Assembly (NCBI GenBank): GCA_003155915.1
Contig: PMFA01000024.1
Coordinates: forward strand, 70,194-134,193
DNA length: 64,000 bases
Reading direction: 5' to 3'
Source: Acidimicrobiaceae bacterium
Lineage (GTDB): Bacteria > Actinomycetota > Acidimicrobiia > Acidimicrobiales > RAAP-2
Both the position numbers and the translations under genes were made by a program. Shown here one piece after another: positions 52,799 to 62,690 of this stretch (positions are counted from its first letter, which is position 1; every line of letters begins with the position of its first letter). The notes under the pieces are model-generated. The model did not search any database and was not told the DNA's origin. It worked only from the letters and a program-made list of their open reading frames with translations.

Positions 52799-54481
52799 TT
52801 AGCTATCCGGGTCGGTCGGGATCTCAAAGAGTTCCACCGTGTGATCGTCGATCTCGTCGATGTAGGTGTTCAATTGCGCAAGGTACGGGGCGCCCGATTC
52901 GTGGAAAAGATGCGGTTCAATACCGGCGAGCTTGATTGCGCTACGCGCGGTGGTGACCGAGCGAAAGGCGTTGCGACGGAGCGAATGACGAGTGACGGGA
53001 TCGCTGGTCGGAGAGGTCCGCTGATAGTTCGCGACGGCCTCGCCGACCTGTTCAAGTTGCTGACGGGGCCGTAGCGACGGGGCGTGCAGCCACAACACGT
53101 AGTCGATCGCGAGGACGATCGCTGCGCCGATCGCGGTATCGACTATTCGAGGTCCGAACAGGCTCTGGTCGGGACCGAGCACGCCGACGAAGACGAAAAT
53201 AATCGGCGTGAAGACCATAACGGTGAGCGCGTGGCTTCGTTGCGCCGCCCACGGTACCGCCGCGGCCATGGCACAACACAGAATTATGAGTGAGACCTGT
53301 TGATTGCCCGCGATCGCCACGAGCGCGGCGATGCCGACGCCCGCGAGCGTCCCAATCACTCGTGATATTGCACGACGCATCACCGGTCCCAAGTCCGGAC
53401 GGAAGACGAACGCCACCGTCATCGGCAGCCAGTAACCCCTGGGGCCGTCCAGCGCGTGCGCGATGATCGTCGCGACAACGACCGCGCTGGCGAACAACAG
53501 CGCGAAGCGCAATCGGTCGATCATCGGTAATCGTTGGATGGTCGAACGAAAGGGCATTTCACTCACGAGCGTCGTGCGCTCGGGGCAACGAAATGAGTCG
53601 GCGATGAGCCGACGTGACGCAGACGCGAGCGTCGACGTGAACGTTGCGGCCAAGCCGTCCAATTGCCGGACCGCGTCGACGCAGGTCCGCTCACGAATCG
53701 TCACCGCTACCTCGCGCAGAGCATCGGACACCACGGCGTCCACGGTTTCCATCTTGCTCGTCAAATACGAGGCGAGTTCACCGATCTGCAGCACCACGAC
53801 GAACACTTGGTGGATTGCCACACCCTCGTCGTCCTTCGGCAGTCTTCTCGCGCCGACCACGTCTTGGGCGGCGTCCAGGATCACGACGGCGCGGCTGCGC
53901 GCGTGATTTAGTCCCTCGGTGCCGACGGCGTCCAGGAGTTGCGCGAGCGCCTGCATCGAGTTCTCGAGACAGAGACGTTGGTCGGCTCGTCGGCTACGGC
54001 GATCGGTCAGCCTGGCGACCGAGTACACGAAGAGTCCGCCCACCATGAGACAGATCGCCGACTGCCAGACCCGTCCGGCAAAGCCCAGTCCCCCGCCGAG
54101 GATGGCGCCCAGCAAGAGGTACATACCCTGGGTCGCCCAGAGTGACGCCTCAATGAGTCCGGCGACAAAGGCGACGACACCGAAGAGCACGACGAGTGAC
54201 CACGGGGCGCTGACGTGATTGACGAACAGCGCCCCGACGAAGAGTCCCGGACCGCCCGCCAGAGCGACGCCGAGCATTCTCGGAGATCGGTTGCGCCAGC
54301 GGTCCGATCCGTCTTGGCTCACGCCCCAGAGTGCGCCGATGGCCACGAGCGTCCCGTACGCTCGCTGGTCGGTGATGAGGCCCACGACCAGGGGCGTCGC
54401 CAGACATACGGCCGCTCGAGCAGAGAGTCGCGTTTGCGACGAGAGTTGCCAGCGTCTCATCGGGCCGGCGGTGTCGTTCAC
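52799..54481 (-). CDS. FUSC/YccS-like family membrane protein
   Basis: 560 aa with two hydrophobic blocks of about six helices each (30-150 and 325-455) separated by a soluble helical region, and a C-terminal cytoplasmic helical domain. The second block (GYWLPMTVAFVFRPDLGPVMRRAISRVIGTLAGV) carries the FUSC family signature of aromatic-acid exporter/YccS proteins. It may export organic acids; substrate not deducible. GTG start. It follows kdpD by 84 bp on the same strand, with no functional link apparent. Confidence 0.83.
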   Translation of the reverse strand: MNDTAGPMRRWQLSSQTRLSARAAVCLATPLVVGLITDQRAYGTLVAIGALWGVSQDGSDRWRNRSPRMLGVALAGGPGLFVGALFVNHVSAPWSLVVLFGVVAFVAGLIEASLWATQGMYLLLGAILGGGLGFAGRVWQSAICLMVGGLFVYSVARLTDRRSRRADQRLCLENSMQALAQLLDAVGTEGLNHARSRAVVILDAAQDVVGARRLPKDDEGVAIHQVFVVVLQIGELASYLTSKMETVDAVVSDALREVAVTIRERTCVDAVRQLDGLAATFTSTLASASRRLIADSFRCPERTTLVSEMPFRSTIQRLPMIDRLRFALLFASAVVVATIIAHALDGPRGYWLPMTVAFVFRPDLGPVMRRAISRVIGTLAGVGIAALVAIAGNQQVSLIILCCAMAAAVPWAAQRSHALTVMVFTPIIFVFVGVLGPDQSLFGPRIVDTAIGAAIVLAIDYVLWLHAPSLRPRQQLEQVGEAVANYQRTSPTSDPVTRHSLRRNAFRSVTTARSAIKLAGIEPHLFHESGAPYLAQLNTYIDEIDDHTVELFEIPTDPDS

Positions 54482-54565
54482 GCTGACGAGGTTAACGGCG
54501 TCCGTGATGCTCGTTGTGGTGTCGTCTCGAATCGACCGATCGTCGACACGAGTGTGTCGGCCCGA

Positions 54566-57046
54566 TTACGGCTCAGTCGTCATGGGGAGATCGACCGCGA
54601 CGGTCAAACCCCCGCCGGGCGTGTCCTCAAAGAAGAGCCGTCCGCCCAACAGTTGAATGAATCCGGAGGCGACGGTGAGGTTGAGTCCCGCGTTGAGTTG
54701 GGCCCCACTTAGTCGGTCAAATGGTGCGAGGACGGCGTCGCGCAGCGCGACCGGCATGCCCGGTCCTCGGTCCACCACCAGCAACTGAACGTTGTCGCCG
54801 ACGACGCCCGCTTTGATGGTGACCGGCTTATCGGCCGGTCCGAATCGACAAGCGTTGCTGACGATGTTGCCGATGACGCGCTGCAACAATATCGGGTCGG
54901 TACGCAACGCCGGCAGATCACTCGGCACGTCGCACTCCACGACTCGTCCTCGGGAGTCAATGTTGTTGACCACGTTCGTCAACGCCGCGTCTAGCATCAC
55001 GGACTCTGGATGAACCGACACTTCGCCCGCTTCGAGGCGCCCGGCGTCAATGAGGTTGACGACGAGACGCGTGAGTTGGCGCACTTGAGAGTCGATGCCC
55101 GCGAGGAGGGCGTTCCTCTCGTCGAGCGGGCGGCGCTCGTGGCTCCCGGTGAGCATCGAGATGTTGGCCCGCACCTTCTCAAGTGGTCCGAGTAACTCCT
55201 TCGAAGCCGTTCTGAACAGGGCCATTCGTAGTGACTCGGCTTCGGCGATTTCTTGGAGTTGCGTCGCGTCACGTGAGATGATTTGGCTCCGCAGTCCGGC
55301 GGCCACTCGACGCGCGAAGGCGCTGACCAGTTGATTGTCCTGATCGCTCAGGGTCGCCCCGATCACGTACAAACGATGCTCGTCGTCGATTTCAAAGAAT
55401 GAACCGGTCTCGAACACATCGATCGCTTCGCCACTCACGAGGTCACTGACCCACTGTCCCTCTCGTTCGACAACCAGCGCCACGCTCGAGGCCGCGAAGA
55501 CGGCTCGCAGGGATTCGAGCAGCGGATGGAGGTCTTCGTGCGAAGAGGCGACGCTCGCAGCCGCTCCCGCGAGAATTTGGGCTTCCGCGCGAGCGCGATC
55601 GGCCTCGTGGGTACTCTGGGAGAAACGATTCACGATCACGCTCGCCGCCACCGCGAAGAGCAGGAACGCGACAATGGCGACGACGTTATCGGGACGGGCG
55701 ACCTCGAGGGTATGCAGCGGCTTCACGAAGTAGTAGTTCTCCAAAGCCGACGCGAACAGGGCGCTGAGCACACCGACGATCACACCGGCCCACGTGGCAA
55801 GGGCGAGGATCGCGACGAGGTACACCAGGAACACCGTGGACGGCGACAGGCTCGAGCGAATCTGACTCATGACGATCGTGAGTAACGGCAGGAGGAACAA
55901 CATGACGATGGTCGCTAGCATCTGGCGCTGCCACGTCACGCGCTTGGTCTGTCGTCTTTGATGAACGTGGGGCGGCCGTTCTCCCCCCACGGCGATGATG
56001 TGGACGTCGAGGTCTCGTGCGTGGCGAAGTACCTTTTCCACGACTCCATTCGCCGGTCGCCAGGGGGGACGTGGTCGACTCGCGCCGAGGACGATCTGAG
56101 TCCCGCGCTCACTACGGGCGAAAGAGACCAGTGCTGAGGCGGTGTCGTCGTCGACGACTTCTTGGAACTTGCCCTCGAACTCCTCGACAAGCTCGCGAGC
56201 TTCGGAGGTGTCGACCGGGGCATTACGGATCTCATCGGACTTCACAACGTGCACGGCGAAGAGTTCGGCCCCGGTGCGCGACGCGATGCGCGCGGCCCGG
56301 CGCAGTAGATCGGCGTCCGCGGCGGTGCCGGTGATCCCGACGATCAGCCGCTCGCGGGTCTCCCACGTCTGATCGATCGCGTGATCGTCAAGGTAGCGCT
56401 GCAGCGAGTCTTCGACGCGATCGGCCAACCACAGCAGTGCCAATTCGCGCAGCGCGCTGAGGTTGCCGACGCGGAAATAGTTTGACAACGAGGCGTCGAT
56501 CTTGTCGGCGGCGTAGATGTTGCCGTGCGCCATTCGGCGACGTAACGCCTCGGGCGTCAAGTCGACGATCTCGATCTGTTCGGCGCGGCGAACGATGGCG
56601 TCCGGAATGGTCTCTTGCTGATGAATACCCGTGATCTTCTCCACCACGTCGTTCACTGACTCCAGGTGTTGGATGTTCACGGTGGTGATCACGTCAATGC
56701 CCGCGTCGAGCAACGCGTCGACGTCCTCCCATCGCTTCTCGTGGGCGCTGCCGACAACGTTGGTGTGCGCCAACTCATCGACCAGGGCCACGTCCGGGTG
56801 GCGCGCCAAGACGGCATCGAGGTCCATCTCTTCCAATATCGCACCGCGGTATTCGTGGGTGGCGCGCGGTATGACTTCGAGGTCTCGGAGTTGGGCCTCG
56901 GTGAGCGCGCGACCGTGCGTCTCCACGTACGCGACGACCACGTCGGTACCGCGTTCTCGACGACGCCAACCCTCGTCGAGCATTCGATAGGTCTTGCCGA
57001 CACCGGGCGCCGAACCCAAATAGACCCGTAGGACTCCTCGCTGCAT
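54566..57046 (-). CDS. kdpD: KdpD-type sensor with degenerate kinase H-box
   Basis: 826 aa from ATG 57046 (AAGGGA upstream), with full KdpD order. N-terminal KdpD domain: Walker A YLGSAPGVGKTYRMLDEG, then LVDELAHTNVVGSAHEKRW. Universal-stress-like domain about 230-360. DUF4118 with four helices about 400-490. GAF about 510-630. Then the dimerisation region and ATPase domain. Where active KdpD has SHDLRTPL, this has SKELLGPL, so the phosphoacceptor His is Lys. The ATPase N-box (IVSNACRFG) and VVDRGPGMP remain, but the G2 box is altered (NAGLNLTVA). It cannot autophosphorylate normally; it may act as a pseudokinase sensor. Confidence 0.9.
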   Translation of the reverse strand: MQRGVLRVYLGSAPGVGKTYRMLDEGWRRRERGTDVVVAYVETHGRALTEAQLRDLEVIPRATHEYRGAILEEMDLDAVLARHPDVALVDELAHTNVVGSAHEKRWEDVDALLDAGIDVITTVNIQHLESVNDVVEKITGIHQQETIPDAIVRRAEQIEIVDLTPEALRRRMAHGNIYAADKIDASLSNYFRVGNLSALRELALLWLADRVEDSLQRYLDDHAIDQTWETRERLIVGITGTAADADLLRRAARIASRTGAELFAVHVVKSDEIRNAPVDTSEARELVEEFEGKFQEVVDDDTASALVSFARSERGTQIVLGASRPRPPWRPANGVVEKVLRHARDLDVHIIAVGGERPPHVHQRRQTKRVTWQRQMLATIVMLFLLPLLTIVMSQIRSSLSPSTVFLVYLVAILALATWAGVIVGVLSALFASALENYYFVKPLHTLEVARPDNVVAIVAFLLFAVAASVIVNRFSQSTHEADRARAEAQILAGAAASVASSHEDLHPLLESLRAVFAASSVALVVEREGQWVSDLVSGEAIDVFETGSFFEIDDEHRLYVIGATLSDQDNQLVSAFARRVAAGLRSQIISRDATQLQEIAEAESLRMALFRTASKELLGPLEKVRANISMLTGSHERRPLDERNALLAGIDSQVRQLTRLVVNLIDAGRLEAGEVSVHPESVMLDAALTNVVNNIDSRGRVVECDVPSDLPALRTDPILLQRVIGNIVSNACRFGPADKPVTIKAGVVGDNVQLLVVDRGPGMPVALRDAVLAPFDRLSGAQLNAGLNLTVASGFIQLLGGRLFFEDTPGGGLTVAVDLPMTTEP

Positions 57047-57169
57047 TGAACCAGTATCCCTTATCGTCGTTCGGATTTGACGATTTGCCGTCGGTGCCAT
57101 GTCGTGCGAGACGCCCCAACGCAATTCATCGAATGACGGCGCCCGTTCGGTCCACTGATTGCCCTCGGT

Positions 57170-57931
57170 TTACATCGCATGCAGCTCGCCGACGAGGTAC
57201 GCCGCAGCGACGTCCACCACCGCGACGGCCACGATTCGTTGTTCCAACGTCACGGTCGCACCAGGCGTAGGTGTCACGACGAAGCGGCCGACGACCCGAC
57301 CGCGCCACTTGGCCACTATTTCGGCTTCCGGTCCGGGTATACCGATCTCTCGAGCCGGCCAACGCAGTCCGACGAGTTCGACGTTGCCGTTTGATTGAAT
57401 CTGTGCCAGAGGTGGATCCGAGAGAGATCTATCAAATCGACACGCCCGCAATGAGAGTAGTTGAACGAGTGAGTTGGTTGTCTGGTCAATGATTTCGGTG
57501 ACCGGTGCCGAGTTGGACGCGAGCACGGCGACGCCGTGAATCATGCCGACGTACGCCGTGGAATTGTTCGCGGCCTGCCAGTGTTGGCGGCTGCGGGCCG
57601 CGAGTTCGGTCACGAGCACCCCGACGACGAAGATCGCGATCGTGGTCTCGAGGTCCGGCCGATGACTAATGGCGAATCGGTCATAGGGACTGGTGAGAAA
57701 GAAATCGAACCAGAGCGCTGCCGACGCACTGGCCACGATGCCCGCTGGACGAGGACCGATCACGGCAACGGCGACGATGACGATCACCATCGTGAGGGCT
57801 GCCGCGGTATTCGCGAAAGTACCGCGAAAGGGAACGAGCACCGCCGCAACAACGATGGGTCCGAAGACCGCGGCGGCGATGGCCAGTCGATTGCGATAGA
57901 GAAGAACACGGCGTGTCATGGCGGCCCCCAT
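57170..57931 (-). CDS. stand-alone DUF4118-GAF sensor protein (KdpD sensor half)
   Basis: 253 aa. Four transmembrane helices in a DUF4118 arrangement (LAIAAAVFGPIVVAAVLVP, AALTMVIVIVAVAVIG, ALWFDFFLTSPYDRF, TTIAIFVVGVLVTELAA) are followed by a GAF-like domain ending in QRIVAVAVVDVAAAYLVGEL. It stops where KdpD would continue into the kinase: no H-box or ATPase. ATG 57931 has AAGGAGG 9 bases upstream, so it is a real gene and not a remnant. It lies between kdpC and kdpD in the same operon. Confidence 0.8.
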   Translation of the reverse strand: MGAAMTRRVLLYRNRLAIAAAVFGPIVVAAVLVPFRGTFANTAAALTMVIVIVAVAVIGPRPAGIVASASAALWFDFFLTSPYDRFAISHRPDLETTIAIFVVGVLVTELAARSRQHWQAANNSTAYVGMIHGVAVLASNSAPVTEIIDQTTNSLVQLLSLRACRFDRSLSDPPLAQIQSNGNVELVGLRWPAREIGIPGPEAEIVAKWRGRVVGRFVVTPTPGATVTLEQRIVAVAVVDVAAAYLVGELHAM

Positions 57932-58015
57932 TTCACGTTGCCTCCTTCAGAGTGTGAATTTCCACACCGACACCGAATTCTGTCGGGGAGCAGACTGGGG
58001 ACCTCACCACGTCGA

Positions 58016-58642
58016 TCACTTCTCTAGTTTCGCGAGGCCTTCGTTCAACTGCAACACGTCGATGTAACTCGAACCCATGAATCCCCACTGCGCCGGGTGC
58101 GTCTGTTGCCTAATGAGCGTACGCAGTCGGGCCGGCGAGATCCCGGTGGCCTTGGACACCATCGGAATCTGAACCGTCGCGTCCAGCGCCGAGATATCGG
58201 GGTCGACGCCGCTGCCCGAGGTGGTCACCAGATCCGGCGTGGGGTCGACGCCGAGCTTGTGCCAGTACGCAACGAGCGCCTTGGTGTCGGCGAGCAGGAC
58301 TTTGGAATGGGGACCGAGGTTGGTCGCCCCGGACTCTCCACTGACGCCATTGGCGACGAGGGGATTGTCTCCACCGGACACGTTGTCTTTGGGGTTGGCG
58401 GCGTAGGGTCCGGTGTCATCGGGGCGACCGTTGAAGACGCAACTACCCATTGGGTTTCCCGGGCACTTGGTAGCGGCCCAGTTCTGGCCAATGAGCGTCG
58501 ATCCGTTGGCCGTCAGTGAACCGTCGGCTTGGTGCTTGAACAGCAACTGAGACACGCCGACACCCGCGAAGGCGTAGACGAACCCGAAGAACACGAGACA
58601 GATGACTGCCAGGACGAGAGAGCGGCGAAGATGTACGAGCAT
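58016..58642 (-). CDS. kdpC: potassium-transporting ATPase subunit C
   Basis: Single-pass membrane subunit that stabilises KdpFABC and increases ATP affinity. One N-terminal helix (LVLAVICLVFFGFVYAFAGVGV), then the extracytoplasmic domain with GSTLIGQNW, KVLLADTKALVAYW, VTTSGSGVDPDISALDA and late THPAQWGFMGSSYIDVLQLNEGL. 208 aa, normal. ATG with GGAG 7 bases upstream and 13 bp after the kdpB stop. Confidence 0.94.
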   Translation of the reverse strand: MLVHLRRSLVLAVICLVFFGFVYAFAGVGVSQLLFKHQADGSLTANGSTLIGQNWAATKCPGNPMGSCVFNGRPDDTGPYAANPKDNVSGGDNPLVANGVSGESGATNLGPHSKVLLADTKALVAYWHKLGVDPTPDLVTTSGSGVDPDISALDATVQIPMVSKATGISPARLRTLIRQQTHPAQWGFMGSSYIDVLQLNEGLAKLEK

Positions 58643-58655
58643 GACGAATCTCCTT

Positions 58656-60715
<2,060 letters not shown>

Positions 60716-60716
<1 letters not shown>

Positions 60717-62404
60717 TAGAAGAACCTCAAGTGGCTAAGTTGTTCGACGATTGGGCCGAGGGAGACGGCGGGGAAGAACGTCAGTCCGCCGATGATCAAG
60801 ATCACACCGATCGTGAGACCGACGAACATCCCGTTATCGGTACGGAACGTACCGAGGCTCTCGGGCACAACATCCTTCGCCGCCAGGACACCTCCCAGCG
60901 CGAGCGCCGGGATCATGATGCCGAAGCGACCTATCAACATGTCAATTGCGCCGATGATGTTGTAGAAGGATGTGTTACCGGTCAGGCCGGCCATGGCCGA
61001 GCCATTGTTGTTTCCTTGCGAGGTGAGCCCGTAGAGGATCTCGCTGAAACCATGGGGCCCGACATTGAGAGGTCCCGCGCGCCCTACGGCCAGAGAGACC
61101 GCCAGCCCCGTGAGCACCAACACTGTAATGGGCATAACGAGGGCCCCGAGGCCCGCGAGTTTGATCTCTCTCGCCTGGATCTTCTTACCCAGAAACTCAG
61201 GCGTGCGCCCGATCATCAATCCGCCGATGAACACGGCGATGATCGCGTAAATGAGAAGTGTATAGAGCCCCGAGCCCGTGCCACCCGGCGTCACTTCGCC
61301 GAGCATCATGCCCGACAAGGGTCCGAAGCCGCCCATTGGGTTGAACGAATCGGTTGCACTGTCGACGGCACCATCGGAGGTCTGGGTCATAGACACGTTG
61401 AACAGGGCGCTGGTGGTGTCGCCGAAGCGGACCTCTTTGCCCTCCATGTTGCCCACGGGCGAGTACACGTGCGCCGCGGCGACGGCCGGGTTGTTTTGGT
61501 GCTCGGCGTTGGCGGTGAAGCCCACCCACACCCCGAATATGATCACCATGACCGCCAGCAGGGCAACACCATGGCGGATACTCCCCACCATCTTGCCGAA
61601 GGTGTAGGTGAGAGCGAACGGGATGGACAGGGTGAGCCAGATGTAGAGCAGGTTGGTCAACCCTGTCGGGTTCTCGAGGGGGTGGGCCAGATCGACGTTG
61701 AAGAACCCGCCGCCGTTGGTTCCCAGCTGCATTATGGAGCCCATAAATCCGGCCGGGCCACGCGCGATGGTCTGAGTGACGCCGTTCAAAGCATCGTGGA
61801 AAGTCGTGGTTCCAGCTAGCGTGTCCACCGCGCCCTGGCCGACGAGCACGATGCCGGCGATGAATGAGATCGGCAACAAGACGTAGAACAAGCAGCGCGT
61901 TATGTCGACCCAGAAGTTGCCGATAGTAGGCGACTTACGACGCGAAAAACCTCGAACCAGCACAATGGCGGCCGCGATACCCACGGCCGCGCTGACGAAC
62001 TGCTGAACGGTGAGGGCCCCCATCTGGGAGAAGTACGACATCGACGTTTCGCCGCCGTAATTCTGCCAGTTGGTGTTGGTTACGAATGACGTCGCCGTGT
62101 TGAAACTCAACGCCGGTCCGACGGCGCCAAAGTGCTGTGGATTAAAGGGCAACGAGCCCTGAATCCGAAGAATCACGTAGGTGAAGGCGATCGAGACGGC
62201 GCTGAAGATGATCATCGCACCGGCGTAGCGCTTCCACGTCTGTTCTTGTTCGGGGCTCGTGCCGAGCATCCGGTAGATCGGGCGTTCGACGAAGCCGAGG
62301 AAATGCACGCGACCTTCGAAGACGGCCGCCATGTACGAGCCGAGGTAGCGCCAGGCCAAGCCCAGCGTCACCACGAGGGTGAGGATGGTGAGAAAGAAAC
62401 CCAT
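60716..62404 (-). CDS. kdpA: potassium-transporting ATPase subunit A
   Basis: K+-selective channel-like subunit with four pore repeats. Filter regions are visible: [56 protein letters not shown] and [21 protein letters not shown]. 562 aa, ten helices expected. The ATG is directly after the kdpF stop (TAAATG). Confidence 0.97.
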
Positions 62405-62494
62405 TTAGAACTTCTCCGGCTTGAACATTGCGTAGCCGACGTAACCGAACATGATGACGGCGACGGCGAGGAGGATTATCTGGGAGAAGCTCAT
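62405..62494 (-). CDS. kdpF: potassium-transporting ATPase subunit F
   Basis: 29-aa peptide, one transmembrane helix: SQIILLAVAVIMFGYVGYAM and the typical end FKPEKF. KdpF stabilises the Kdp complex. It is too short for the ORF track. The stop abuts the kdpA ATG, and its own ATG overlaps the stop of the upstream 27-aa ORF (ATGA). Confidence 0.88.
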   Translation of the reverse strand: MSFSQIILLAVAVIMFGYVGYAMFKPEKF

Positions 62495-62574
62495 ACGCGG
62501 TCCAGCGCCCAAATGAGTCCGAGCATCACCGCGGTGAACGCAACAATACCTAGTGCTGTGAATAGATCTGCCAT
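62491..62574 (-). CDS. 27-aa membrane peptide upstream of kdpF
   Basis: MADLFTALGIVAFTAVMLGL then IWALDRV: one hydrophobic helix, ATG 62574, overlapping kdpF by 4 bp. Similar unannotated peptides lie ahead of kdpF in other Gram-positive kdp operons, as far as I recall. Tight coupling and hydrophobicity support a real Kdp accessory peptide; function unknown. Absent from the ORF track because of its length. Confidence 0.65.
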   Translation of the reverse strand: MADLFTALGIVAFTAVMLGLIWALDRV

Positions 62575-62596
62575 GACCCCAGTGTCATGGACGCGT

Positions 62597-62636
62597 TCTT
62601 AACCCAGTCTTAATAACGATCATTTCGTCTTAATAA
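62597..62636 (-). promoter_or_regulatory. phased TTAAGA direct repeats in the kdp divergent promoter region
   Basis: On minus: TTATTAAGA at 62628-62636 and 62608-62616 (20 bp apart) and TTAAGA at 62597-62602 (11 bp from the second). TTAAGA-N5-TTAAGA is the geometry of an OmpR/PhoB-family response regulator dimer site, so a KdpE site is likely. It lies between the kdp operon and the divergent kinase gene. Confidence 0.6.
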
Positions 62637-62690
62637 TCTCTTGATTTTCCCTCATTCAACCGGAATCGAAAGCTGGACAATACTGAGACG

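Noticed and set aside
60731-61819. Plus-strand ORF of 362 aa opposite kdpA
   Set aside because: The opposite strand encodes KdpA with intact pore motifs; the plus frame is His/Arg/Asp-rich shadow.
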